Assembly (NCBI RefSeq): GCF_004791695.1
Contig: NZ_SRSO01000001.1
Location: 1-64,000 of the forward strand
Direction: 5' to 3'
DNA: 64,000 nt
DNA from: Flavivirga rizhaonensis
GTDB taxonomy: Bacteria; Bacteroidota; Bacteroidia; Flavobacteriales; Flavobacteriaceae
The position numbers and the translations under genes are program-made. This document shows, in pieces, positions 28,668 to 38,283 of this stretch; position 1 is the first letter of the stretch; every line of letters starts with the position of its first letter. The notes under the pieces were generated by a model that was not told the origin of the DNA, made no database searches, and saw nothing but the letters and a program-made list of their open reading frames with translations.

Positions 28668-31142
28668 ATGTTTTGTAGAATAAGTACATTATTCACGTTT
28701 TTAGTTTTTTTAATTCATGTTAATGGGTATACACAAAATGTTGCACCTGCTTTAACTGCGACTGGAAACCAAATATATTGTCCTACAATTCCAATTAATA
28801 TAGTTACCAGTTTCAATATTGTAGATCTGGACGATACAGAAATTGAGGCATTATTTGTTCAAATTTCAACAGGTTATCAATCAGGAGAAGATTTTTTAGC
28901 ACTTACAGGTTCACATCCAAGTATTTCAACATCCTGGAATACTCTTGAAGGAAAGCTAACCTTAGAAAGCAATACAGCTGGTGGACTAGTTAGCTATATT
29001 GATTTAATTACGGCGGTTGAAGCTATAGAGTTTCGAAGTACGAGCACACGCTCATTAGATAAAACATTTTCTATTACTATTGGAGATGCTAATTATTTAC
29101 CTTCTACAGATCATTATTATGAGTATGTTCCTGCATTAGGTATTACCTGGACTGATGCAAGGGTTACTGCAGAGGCAAGGACATATTTTGGGCTTAAAGG
29201 TTATTTAGCAACAATTACATCACGAGAAGAAGCACAACTATCAGGAGAACAAGTTGCTGGAGCTGGATGGATAGGAGGAAGTGATGCCGAAACCGAGGGT
29301 GTATGGAAATGGGTTACTGGTCCTGAAAATGGTACTGTGTTTTGGAATGGTTCCATCAATGGGACAACCCCTAATTATGCTAATTGGAATACATCTGAAC
29401 CTAATCAAGCAGGAGACGAAGATTATGCACATGTAACTGATCCAAATGTTGGTAGAGCGGGTTCTTGGAATGATTTGACTAACACAGGACTTGCGTCTGG
29501 AGTCTATCAACCTAAAGGTTATATCGTTGAATATGGTGGCCTGCCTGGAGACCCTAGTCTCAATATATCTGCAAGTACAAGTATTTATACGGCTAGTATC
29601 ATTGATAGTGAAGGGAGCTCCAGATGTGGAACTGGAACACTTACCCTTACTGCGACACCTTCTTCTATTGCAACAACAGTACTTTGGTATACTTCTGCCA
29701 CGGGAGGAAGTCCAATAGGTTCTGGAATGTCATTTACAACACCAATAATAAGTACAACAACAACCTATTATGCCTATGCGTCTATTAATGGATGCACCGT
29801 AGGAGATAGAATACCCATACGAGCTGAAGTTATCGCTATTCCAACCATATTATCTGTTAATGGAGATGTTGTTTGTGAATCAGGGGCTGGGGTTTTAAGT
29901 GCAACCCCATCATCAGGACATGTTAATTGGTATGATTCAGTCACTTCAGTCACTCCACTTTTTACAGGAAATAGATATACTACACCAGTACTTTCTAATA
30001 CAACTACTTATTATGTCGAAGCAGAAACAGCAACACTTACTAGTTGTAAATCGACATCCAGAACTCCAGTTATTTTAACAGTACAAAAAACACTTCCACC
30101 AACAGCTGTTAGTACATTCCAAACGTTTTGTGACATCGAAGAGGCTTCTATTTCAGATTTAGTCGCTACTGGGGATGCAATACAATGGTATTCAACAAGT
30201 ACAGGTGGATTGCCATTAGATACTACTGAAAAATTAGTTCATACTACCTATTACGCAACACAAACGGTCAATAATTGTGAGAGTATATTGAGGCTCTCTG
30301 TGGATGTAGAAATTTATGAAACAGTAGAAGTGCTTCAATCTGAAGATATTCCTGCTTTATTCGAGTGTGATACAAATGCGGATGGAGATGATACAAACGG
30401 TTTTTCTACTTTCGATTTAACTTTAAATGAAACCATATTGTTAAATGGTAAAAATGCGGCAGATTTTACTTTTTCTTATTTTATAGATAACGCCTATAAC
30501 ATCCCCATATCAATGCCTTATAATACTTTCGAGAATACCATTAAGAATGGACAAGCCATATATGTTAGAATATCAAATAATATACATAGCTCGTGTTATA
30601 CTAATACTTCGTTTGAAATTGCTGTACCTGCTAGAGCTACTATAGACATGGAAGATATTACCATTGTTGAGCTGACTGATAATAATAGCATCGCCATTAA
30701 TAACGAAAATAATAATTTAGGTAATGTAGCGTATGAATTTGCTTTGGATGACATATTAGGCCCTTATCAAGATGAACCATTTTTTGATCGGTTAGAGGCT
30801 GGATTGCATACTATTTATGTACGGGATAAAAATGAATGTACTAGTGTCAAATTAGAGGTATTTATTCTTGGGTTTCCTAAGTTTTTCACACCCAATAATG
30901 ATGGAAGTAATGATACTTGGCAAGTAAAAGGATTAGGAACAGATTTTTCTAATGCTTCAGTTGTAAATGTTTATGACAGGTATGGTAAGTTGATTAAACA
31001 ATTAAATGCTAGGAATGGTAAGTGGGATGGTACATTTAATGGAAGCCAATTACCAGCATCAGACTATTGGTTTGTTGCACAGCTTATAGATCAAACAGGC
31101 ACAAAACGCATTTATAGAGGGCATTTTAGCCTAATTAATTAA
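28668..31142 (+). CDS. C-type-lectin and Ig-like surface protein, T9SS type B sorting domain
   Basis: The 824-aa exported protein has a signal peptide (LFTFLVFLIHVNGYTQ). A C-type-lectin-like domain follows (YFGLKGYLATITSREEA, GWIGGSDAETEGVWKWVTG, PNYANWNTSEPNQAGDEDY, GYIVEYGG; about residues 148-290). Three repeated Ig-like modules come next (LWYTSATGGSPIG, NWYDSVTSVTPLF, QWYSTSTGGLPLD). The C-terminus is a type B (CHU_C) sorting domain: FPKFFTPNNDGSNDTWQV, then VNVYDRYGKLIKQL and a GHFSLIN end. It likely binds glycans or acts in adhesion, and type B cargo often uses a PorP/SprF-like partner, which is not nearby. Confidence 0.87.
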   Translation: MFCRISTLFTFLVFLIHVNGYTQNVAPALTATGNQIYCPTIPINIVTSFNIVDLDDTEIEALFVQISTGYQSGEDFLALTGSHPSISTSWNTLEGKLTLESNTAGGLVSYIDLITAVEAIEFRSTSTRSLDKTFSITIGDANYLPSTDHYYEYVPALGITWTDARVTAEARTYFGLKGYLATITSREEAQLSGEQVAGAGWIGGSDAETEGVWKWVTGPENGTVFWNGSINGTTPNYANWNTSEPNQAGDEDYAHVTDPNVGRAGSWNDLTNTGLASGVYQPKGYIVEYGGLPGDPSLNISASTSIYTASIIDSEGSSRCGTGTLTLTATPSSIATTVLWYTSATGGSPIGSGMSFTTPIISTTTTYYAYASINGCTVGDRIPIRAEVIAIPTILSVNGDVVCESGAGVLSATPSSGHVNWYDSVTSVTPLFTGNRYTTPVLSNTTTYYVEAETATLTSCKSTSRTPVILTVQKTLPPTAVSTFQTFCDIEEASISDLVATGDAIQWYSTSTGGLPLDTTEKLVHTTYYATQTVNNCESILRLSVDVEIYETVEVLQSEDIPALFECDTNADGDDTNGFSTFDLTLNETILLNGKNAADFTFSYFIDNAYNIPISMPYNTFENTIKNGQAIYVRISNNIHSSCYTNTSFEIAVPARATIDMEDITIVELTDNNSIAINNENNNLGNVAYEFALDDILGPYQDEPFFDRLEAGLHTIYVRDKNECTSVKLEVFILGFPKFFTPNNDGSNDTWQVKGLGTDFSNASVVNVYDRYGKLIKQLNARNGKWDGTFNGSQLPASDYWFVAQLIDQTGTKRIYRGHFSLIN

Positions 31143-31182
31143 CTAAATCACCACACGTTTTTATCTTTGTTAAACAATAATT

Positions 31183-33477
31183 CTAATAAAAATCCTTAAT
31201 TTTTTGAAGTTTACTTTGCCAAAGTTTTAGAGATTCTTTGTGTGTTTTAATGTTTTGATGAACTTCTTTTACAAGCGGATTATCATCATTAACATTTGTG
31301 AAAAACTGTAGATTATTTTCTAACTGATTAATTTGACTTTTTACTTCATCAATTTTTTTACGAATAAAGACACGTTCGTTATCTAAGTTTCTATGATCGT
31401 CATCAGAAGTATTAATGTTATCCAGTTTGTTTTCAAACTTTATCATTTCAACTTCATTTTTATCCATTTCTAAACTTGTAAGCAAGCTATCTATAGTCTT
31501 TTGAAATTTACCTTCAATATATCGTTTATCATTTGGTACTTTTCCAAAAGTTCGCCATTGCATGATTTGTTCTTTTATAAGAGCTAGATTTTTCTCTTTA
31601 GTTTCTTCTGTTAATTTTAACTCTTTAAGAGCTCCTAAGAATTCATTCTTTTTATTGAACGCATCTATGTTTTCTTGATTAGCAGCATTTCTTTTGGCAT
31701 GTAATCTATCGAAATAACTATTGCATGCAGCTTTAAATTGCTTCCAAATTTTGTCACTATCCTTTCTAGGTACATGACCTATTTTTTTCCAATCGCTCTG
31801 AATTTTTTTCATCAAAGGCGTTGTTGCTTCAAAATCATCACTATCTTTATTATCTTCAGCTATTTTAATTAGATCTAATTTTAGTTGTAGATTATTATAT
31901 TGTTCTTTTTTAAGACCTTTATAAAAAGCATTTTTTTGCCTGTTAAAGATGCGCACAGATTCTTTAAACTTAGCCCAAGTACTTTCATTTACTTTTATTG
32001 GTACTTTTCCAGCATTAAAAAAGGCGTTACGAAGTTCTTCAATTTCTTTAATTTTCTTTTGCCAAGCACTGTGGGACTTGTTCTCTTCTGTATTTACAGC
32101 GTTAATTTTAGCTATAATTTCAAGCTTGGTTTCTAGATTTTTTTCGTAAACTTTATCTATTTCTTGGTAGTAAACTTGTCGTTTATCATTAATAATTTTT
32201 GTGGCTGCTTTAAAGCGTTCCCAGATTTCTTCTCTGTGCTCTCTAGCTACAGGACCAAGTTCTTCTTTCCACATTTTATGTAGTTCTTGTAGCTCTCTAA
32301 AAGAACGCATAACATTATCATCTTGAGCTAACTCTTCAGCTCGGGCAATAATTAATAACTTCTTTTCTAAGTTATGTTTAAAATCTAAATCTCGTAAATC
32401 TCTATTTAAGTGTAAGAAATCGTAAAATATCTCTACGTGGTGGTGATAACTATTCCAGGCATTATTATACTTGTCTCTTGGTATAGGGCCCGTTGTACGC
32501 CAGCGTTCTTGTAATTCTTTAAAGTGCTTATAAGTTGTGTTTATATTCTCTTCTAGGTTTATTAAGCCTTTTAACTCTTCAATGATCTCTAGTTTATTAG
32601 CTAAATTTTGCTTTAGGTTTTTTTCTAAACCTTGGTAATGTTCGTTTAATCTTTTTCGATATTCTTTATAAGCTTCTTTAAATCTTTTTTGAACAGGAGA
32701 GGAATAATAAAAATCTATTTCGTTACCACCATCATTTAAAAAATCTTCTTTTTTCTCATCTATTAAAGCTTGAAACTTAGTTTTAAACTCATTATTTATA
32801 TTGTCTACATGAGATTTTATGGCTTGTACCTTTTCATTTTTTAAAAGTTTCTCTAATTCAATAGCAAGTGCTTCTAAAGACATCGTGTCATAAGCTTTAA
32901 CTTCAATAGTATGTCTTTCTTTATTACCTTCGTCTTCTGCATCTTCTGCATTAGACTCTTCTATTTCGTTAATGACTTTATCTGCTTCTTTTTCTGTTTC
33001 AGGAGCTTTGGTTTCGGTTTTAGTGTCCGATTCGAGTTTTGTATTTTCGTTAGGACTTTCAATGTCTTTACTATTTTTGCTAACAGCTTCATTTGTATCA
33101 ACTACATCCTCAGAATTGGCAGTATCAGCCTTTTCAGTTTTGTCATTTGACTCTGATGAAGCGTCGTTAGTTGAGTCACTATTAGATTGATTCACTATTG
33201 AAGTTTCTTCATTACGATCTTCAGTTTCTGCTGTTTTAGCTTCAGTATCAGTACCTATCTCAACATGTGCTTCTGTCTCAGGTTCTTCAATGTCTTGCTT
33301 ATCAACTGTTTCATCAGTATTAACTGCATCCTCAGAACCAGTAGCATCCTCAGTCCTGTCAATCTCGTCATTTGATTCTAATGAAGTGTCATCGTTCGTT
33401 GTATCATTAGATAGACTTACAATTGACTTATCTTCATTGTTTTCTTCTATTTCTTGCAGTTTTTTATTATCAGACAT
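31183..33477 (-). CDS. DUF349 repeat protein
   Basis: The 764-aa protein has an acidic, low-complexity N-terminal 190 residues rich in Glu, Asp, Ser and Thr. A series of DUF349 helical repeats follows, each with a W-K/R and F pattern (LQERWRTTGPIPRDKYNNAW, LHKMWKEELGPVAREHREEI, IQSDWKKIGHVPRKDSDKIW, IMQWRTFGKVPNDKRYIEG). A coiled-coil tail ends it. No signal peptide or membrane helix is present, so it is cytosolic. DUF349 proteins are widespread in Bacteroidota and their role is unknown. It is the last gene of a run with aroE and the two DUF368 genes. Confidence 0.88.
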   Translation of the reverse strand: MSDNKKLQEIEENNEDKSIVSLSNDTTNDDTSLESNDEIDRTEDATGSEDAVNTDETVDKQDIEEPETEAHVEIGTDTEAKTAETEDRNEETSIVNQSNSDSTNDASSESNDKTEKADTANSEDVVDTNEAVSKNSKDIESPNENTKLESDTKTETKAPETEKEADKVINEIEESNAEDAEDEGNKERHTIEVKAYDTMSLEALAIELEKLLKNEKVQAIKSHVDNINNEFKTKFQALIDEKKEDFLNDGGNEIDFYYSSPVQKRFKEAYKEYRKRLNEHYQGLEKNLKQNLANKLEIIEELKGLINLEENINTTYKHFKELQERWRTTGPIPRDKYNNAWNSYHHHVEIFYDFLHLNRDLRDLDFKHNLEKKLLIIARAEELAQDDNVMRSFRELQELHKMWKEELGPVAREHREEIWERFKAATKIINDKRQVYYQEIDKVYEKNLETKLEIIAKINAVNTEENKSHSAWQKKIKEIEELRNAFFNAGKVPIKVNESTWAKFKESVRIFNRQKNAFYKGLKKEQYNNLQLKLDLIKIAEDNKDSDDFEATTPLMKKIQSDWKKIGHVPRKDSDKIWKQFKAACNSYFDRLHAKRNAANQENIDAFNKKNEFLGALKELKLTEETKEKNLALIKEQIMQWRTFGKVPNDKRYIEGKFQKTIDSLLTSLEMDKNEVEMIKFENKLDNINTSDDDHRNLDNERVFIRKKIDEVKSQINQLENNLQFFTNVNDDNPLVKEVHQNIKTHKESLKLWQSKLQKIKDFY

Positions 33478-33585
33478 TTTAAAAAATGTTAAGGTTCATT
33501 AAATACTTTAGACTTTAAATATACTAACAAGTCTTATTATTTACAAAGAATAAGAAGGGCTTTTAACTATTGTAAGACCGTTTAA

Positions 33586-34323
33586 CTATAAATCCCATAT
33601 AGACCAGGCCTTTTCTGCTTGTAATTTTAACATATTAAGTCCGTTAATTATTACAGCATTATGTTGTTTGCCTAATTTCAAGAACTTGGTTTCTTCTGGA
33701 TTGTATATTAAATCGAATAAAATATGTTGATTTGTTATAGATTGGTATGGGATGTTCGGGCAATCATCAACATTTGGAAAGGTGCCTAACGGCGTACAAT
33801 TTATAATTATTTGGTGTTTTTTGATAACATCATCAGTCAAAGAATTATAAGTAAAACCAATTCCTTCTGATTGATTTCTTGAAACATATTGATATGAGAT
33901 ACCTAGTTTTTTTAAACTGTAGGCAATAGCTTTACTGGCTCCACCGGTTCCTAAAATCAGTGCATTTTTATGATGTGCTTTTAAAAAAGGTTCTATCGTT
34001 TTCTTAAAACCATAACAGTCTGTATTATAACCTACTAATTTTCCTTTTTTAGTAATTTTTATGGTGTTTACTGCGCCTATAGCTTTTGCTTTTTTATTTA
34101 CTTTATCTAGGTATGGTATAACGACTTCTTTATAGGGTATGGTAACATTTAGCCCCTTTAAATTTATAGTGTCTTTTATTATAGAAGGAAATAGATCGAT
34201 TGTTTCAATATCGAAGTTTTCATAGGTCGTACTAACTATCTTTTCATTTTCAAATTTCTTTTTAAAATATGCTCTTGAAAATGAATATGATATATCTTTA
34301 CCTAATAGTCCTAATTTATTCAT
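33586..34323 (-). CDS. aroE: Shikimate dehydrogenase
   Basis: This enzyme reduces 3-dehydroshikimate to shikimate with NADPH in aromatic amino acid synthesis. The 245-aa protein, somewhat shorter than the usual 270, has the SYSFSRAYF substrate loop, the catalytic Lys in NVTIPYKEVVI, GAVNTI, NTDCYGF and the nucleotide-binding GTGGASKAIAYSL. The NCTPLGTFP segment and the C-terminal NGLNMLKLQAEKAW helix complete it. Its start overlaps the stop of the second DUF368 gene by 8 bp, so translation is probably coupled. Confidence 0.95.
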   Translation of the reverse strand: MNKLGLLGKDISYSFSRAYFKKKFENEKIVSTTYENFDIETIDLFPSIIKDTINLKGLNVTIPYKEVVIPYLDKVNKKAKAIGAVNTIKITKKGKLVGYNTDCYGFKKTIEPFLKAHHKNALILGTGGASKAIAYSLKKLGISYQYVSRNQSEGIGFTYNSLTDDVIKKHQIIINCTPLGTFPNVDDCPNIPYQSITNQHILFDLIYNPEETKFLKLGKQHNAVIINGLNMLKLQAEKAWSIWDL

Positions 34324-35335
34324 GAGTTTTTCTGGTTTTTTGTCCGTACCATTCCAAGGCTAAAACAATACCAATTCCAAAACAAACGAATGCAATGGCA
34401 TAGTAGGTTTCTGTATTTAATTCTGGAATGAAACGCTTATAATTTTCTATTATTTTTTGGCCTGTCGAATCTAAAACAAAATTACCATCAATATCCATTT
34501 TATATGCCGTTTTTTTCCATGGCCATACAACACCTAGTGAACCAATGATGAAACCTATAATGACAGATATTGTTATGCTCTTGTAGTGTTTCAAAATATA
34601 ACTAAGTGCATGAGAGAAAGTGACTAAGCCAGCTACAGACCCTAATGTAAAAACAGCTAAAACTTTGAGCATTCTTATACGTTCTAAATTATCAGTAAAA
34701 GTGAAATTACCTCCTAGAACTTCATAAACGGTATCATAGAGTGCATTTACAGAATCCACTAAAAGGAGCACATAGTTGCCTAATAAAATGAGTATGAAAG
34801 AACCTGAAAAACCAGGAAGTGTCATTCCTGAGACACTTATGATGCCACAAAAAAATACAAACCAAAGGTTGTCGTTTTCTTTTGCAGGATTAAAAAAACT
34901 AATACTTAAGCCAACTATTATTCCAATAACTAATGAGGTATAAGTTTTGAGGTTCCAATCTTTAAAATCTTTATTTATGTAATAAATAGATCCTATTATC
35001 ATTCCAAAAAACACACTCCAAACATAAAGCTCATAGTATTTTATTAGGTAATCTAAAACTTTAGAAATACTAAAGTAGCTAATAATCATTCCTAAGAAAA
35101 GTAGACTTAAAAAACGACCGTTTATATAATTAAAAAAACTTTTAAACCGACCATTAATAAGTAATTTAAAAGCTTTAATATTTACTTTTTTAAGTGAATA
35201 AATAAACTCTTCGTAAAAACCAGCAACAAAAGCTACAACACCTCCAGATACACCAGGAACTTTATTGGCAGCTCCCATACCTAATCCTTTTAGAATAAGA
35301 AAAATTTTATCGGTAAGTGTCCTGGTACTTTCCAT
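34316..35335 (-). CDS. DUF368 (PopT-family) polyprenyl-phosphate translocase, copy 2
   Basis: The 339-aa protein has about 9-10 membrane helices. DUF368 signatures are GAANKVPGVSGGVVAFVAGF near the N-terminus and a second, inverted-repeat-like motif TLPGFSGSFILILLGNY. DUF368 proteins (PopT) were shown to return undecaprenyl phosphate across the inner membrane for reuse in cell-envelope synthesis. The start codon overlaps the stop of the other DUF368 gene (TAATG at 35337-35333), and its own end overlaps aroE. This copy has an extra polar insert around residues 275-300. Confidence 0.9.
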   Translation of the reverse strand: MESTRTLTDKIFLILKGLGMGAANKVPGVSGGVVAFVAGFYEEFIYSLKKVNIKAFKLLINGRFKSFFNYINGRFLSLLFLGMIISYFSISKVLDYLIKYYELYVWSVFFGMIIGSIYYINKDFKDWNLKTYTSLVIGIIVGLSISFFNPAKENDNLWFVFFCGIISVSGMTLPGFSGSFILILLGNYVLLLVDSVNALYDTVYEVLGGNFTFTDNLERIRMLKVLAVFTLGSVAGLVTFSHALSYILKHYKSITISVIIGFIIGSLGVVWPWKKTAYKMDIDGNFVLDSTGQKIIENYKRFIPELNTETYYAIAFVCFGIGIVLALEWYGQKTRKTHE

Positions 35336-36255
35336 TATTGTTTTTTTGAACCTACTTTTTCTAGAATAAAAATAGTTAAAAAACCAATAATCATTAAAAT
35401 AATAGCAAACAAAAGTTGGCTTTCACTATCGAAAGAAAAAGGAGAAATACTTTCTTGTAAAATGGGTGTTTTTATGCCTTTGGAATTAGTATGCCATGTT
35501 AACGTTTTTTTCCATGGCCATACTTTATTTAGAGATCCAAAAATAAAACCAGTAAGTAATGCTAATGTAATATTATGATAATGTTTGAAAAGCCATTTTA
35601 AAATATGACTAAAACTAAGTAGTCCTACAAGGGCTCCACCAACAAAAACAAGTATTTTCTTTATATCTATATCATGAATAGCATCGCTAAGCGTTTTATA
35701 TGCGCCTAAAATTATTAATATAAAAGATCCTGAAATACCAGGTAATATCATGGCACAAATAGCAATAGCTCCAGCAAAAAACAGGTATAAAGAACTTTCA
35801 CTTGTCGTTAAAGCTGGAAGCCTTGTAATATAAAAGGCAATCCCAGCACCAACAATTAAAGCTATGATTACAGATGTATTCCATTTAGAAATTTGTTTTC
35901 CAACAAAATAAATGCTGGCCACTATTAGTCCAAAAAAGAATGACCAAATTAAAATAGGATGATTTTCTAATAAATACTTGGCAAGTTTCATGAATGATAC
36001 AAAACTGATTATAATACCAGCTGCCAATGCAAGTAAAAAATTTCCGTTTAATTGTTCCCAAAAAGCTTTCAAACCTTTACTGAAGAGCGTTTTAAAAAGA
36101 GAAATGTTTATATTACTAATAGATGAAATTAGTTCTTCGTAAATACCAGATATGAATGCAATAGTACCGCCTGAAACACCAGGGACTGCATCTGCAGCTC
36201 CCATAGCTAAACCTTTTAAAGAAATAATGAAATAATCGATTAAACGTCTTTGCAT
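35335..36255 (-). CDS. DUF368 (PopT-family) polyprenyl-phosphate translocase, copy 1
   Basis: The 306-aa protein has the same fold as its neighbour, with GAADAVPGVSGGTIAFISG and the second motif ILPGISGSFILIILGAY. It is the first gene of the operon that continues through copy 2, aroE and the DUF349 gene. The two copies share the motifs and topology but have diverged widely elsewhere, so the duplication is old. PopT function is known from other bacteria. Whether both copies carry the same lipid carrier is not known. Confidence 0.9.
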   Translation of the reverse strand: MQRRLIDYFIISLKGLAMGAADAVPGVSGGTIAFISGIYEELISSISNINISLFKTLFSKGLKAFWEQLNGNFLLALAAGIIISFVSFMKLAKYLLENHPILIWSFFFGLIVASIYFVGKQISKWNTSVIIALIVGAGIAFYITRLPALTTSESSLYLFFAGAIAICAMILPGISGSFILIILGAYKTLSDAIHDIDIKKILVFVGGALVGLLSFSHILKWLFKHYHNITLALLTGFIFGSLNKVWPWKKTLTWHTNSKGIKTPILQESISPFSFDSESQLLFAIILMIIGFLTIFILEKVGSKKQ

Positions 36256-36731
36256 ATTCTGATTTTTAAACTAAAATCAAAGGTATACATTTTAATAAAC
36301 ATTCATGATTAAAAATTCGACTAGAAATTAAGAATATTATTACCAAACACGTTCATATTTAGTGGTTATATGGGCATTATACGAATAGTGGAGTCTATGT
36401 TAACGAAAAAACTCATTTTAAACACCAACCTCTAATTTTGTAGCTTGTCGCCTTGAGCATTATCAAAATATAAAATGTATTTTATATTGAAGATACCTAG
36501 CGAAGCTTAACGAAAGACCATAAAAATATACAAGTTTAAATGGGTTTCGACTTTGGCCTGTCTTGATTTCTTGAACTTGAAAGACTCGGACTGATAAAAA
36601 GCGTGTAATTTGTGTATTTTCAGTAAAATAATACTATTTCAACCCTCCTAATTTTGATAAAATCGAAATTGTCCTCTCTTTTGAAAAAGGAGGAATCTCA
36701 TCCTTCTGATATTTTTCGTCACTCATCAAGG
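36256..36731. other. 476-bp intergenic gap with repeat fragments
   Basis: No gene is seen. The stretch 36531-36553 (ACAAGTTTAAATGGGTTTCG) resembles 56208-56230, and AGGAGGAATCTCATCCTT at 36688-36705 is identical to 56128-56145, but the two blocks are in the opposite order in the other gap. The gap also contains the DUF368 operon leader at its left end. Confidence 0.55.
36278..36285 (-). promoter_or_regulatory. Candidate -7 box of the DUF368-aroE operon
   Basis: On the minus strand this reads TACCTTTG, matching TAnnTTTG, 22 bases before the first DUF368 start. No -33 TTTG is seen at the right distance. Confidence 0.4.
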
Positions 36732-38132
36732 TTATTTTACAGTCCTATTTTTAAGTAGTGCTTTTACCAGTATTCTGTTAGAAACTTTAGGGAAAAGTTC
36801 TTCGATTATAAAGGCGTATTCTTTATTATAACGAATTCCATTTTTTAAATGGAAAGTACCTTTGTCATTTTCGTTTAGAGAAAAATATAAACCAGCTAAA
36901 CGGTATTCCAACTCAGCGTTTTCGGGATAAAATTCCTGCGCTTGCTCAAAATTATAAATAGCAGCTTGCGGTTCGCCAAGTTTGATTAATAAATCACCAC
37001 GAGATAACCATGTATTGAGTTCATAATTTCCTAATTCCAGAGTTTTTTTGAATCCACGTTCTGCTTCTTCATAAAAGTTAAGGCGTTGGTTAATTTGTGA
37101 ATATAATTTCCAATAGATAACATTTTCAGGATCTATATTAATTGCTTTATTTATATAATATAATGCTTTTTGGAAATTCTTTTTTCTGTTATAATATTTT
37201 GTTATTGCTATCCAGCCTTTATCTAATAAAGGGTCTTCATGTACAGTCTTGTAATAGTATTGAACAGCTAAATCATCATTTCTTAATTTTTCATGGCAGC
37301 TGCCTATACGTAATAAAGCAAAAGATGTTGGTTCATCTAGTTTTAAGGAAATACTATAATTTTCAATGGCATCTTCATAACGTTTCAATTCCTCAAGGAC
37401 TTTTCCTCTTTCTAGGTATGCACCTACAAAAGTATCGTCAGAAATAATAGCAAAATCAAAAGCAGCCAATGCTTTTTTATGCTTTTTTAAGGCGTAGTAT
37501 TGTTTTCCTAATTGATGCCATGCTACTTCACAATATGGGTTTTTGTCCAGAAATGTATTTAAATAAGAAATAGCCTCTTCATTTTGACCTAGATATTCAA
37601 AGCAATATATTACATTGTAAAGTGAAGAATAGTCATCCATATCTTCATCTAAACATTTTATGAAATATATTTTGGCATTTTCAAATTGGTCTAAAAAGAG
37701 ATATTCCATACCAATTAAAGAATACAAATCAATAACATCATCTGTGAGCTCTAATGCTTTTTTTAATACATCTATAGCTTGTTGATGCTCATCTTTTTTA
37801 GATAATATGTTGGCTTTTTGAATGTAGATTTCCTCATTCATGGGATCTAGACTATAAAGCTCATTCAATAAAGTGTCTGCTTTTACTAGTTTATCTTCGA
37901 AAACATAAACTTCAACTTTAAAAAGTCTTAGATTTATAGATGTGGTATGTTGGTCTAGACCTAATTTAATCGCTTTTTTTGCTAAAGCTATTTTGCCTTG
38001 ATTTAGATAATAGTGAATAATGTTTTCAAACTCTTCAGAATCGAAGAATAAAACATGATTTGTTTTTAGCATCGATTCAAATTTCGACAAAGGTAAATTG
38101 TTATTGTCATTATGACTAAACTCCATACACAC
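36732..38132 (-). CDS. Tetratricopeptide repeat protein
   Basis: The 466-aa protein is made of about 11-12 TPR units (for example KALELTDDVIDLYSLIGMEY, ALYYINKAINIDPENVIYW, AAIYNFEQAQEFYPENAELE). No signal peptide or membrane helix is present, so it is a cytosolic scaffold. Binding partners cannot be deduced. Two in-frame ATGs lie six bases apart (MCMEF), and either may be used. It stands alone between repeat-bearing gaps. Confidence 0.85.
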   Translation of the reverse strand: MCMEFSHNDNNNLPLSKFESMLKTNHVLFFDSEEFENIIHYYLNQGKIALAKKAIKLGLDQHTTSINLRLFKVEVYVFEDKLVKADTLLNELYSLDPMNEEIYIQKANILSKKDEHQQAIDVLKKALELTDDVIDLYSLIGMEYLFLDQFENAKIYFIKCLDEDMDDYSSLYNVIYCFEYLGQNEEAISYLNTFLDKNPYCEVAWHQLGKQYYALKKHKKALAAFDFAIISDDTFVGAYLERGKVLEELKRYEDAIENYSISLKLDEPTSFALLRIGSCHEKLRNDDLAVQYYYKTVHEDPLLDKGWIAITKYYNRKKNFQKALYYINKAINIDPENVIYWKLYSQINQRLNFYEEAERGFKKTLELGNYELNTWLSRGDLLIKLGEPQAAIYNFEQAQEFYPENAELEYRLAGLYFSLNENDKGTFHLKNGIRYNKEYAFIIEELFPKVSNRILVKALLKNRTVK

Positions 38133-38283
38133 TATTGTAAGTTTCTATATGAATAAATTTAAGCTTCTATTTGCCTTAATCATGACAGGCCAAGTAAATG
38201 TTTTTAACAAAGTAATCAACAACTATGCCTTTTGTGGAGTTTTAGGCTTTTTGATTTGATTTTCAGAAAGTTGAGAGGTGTGG

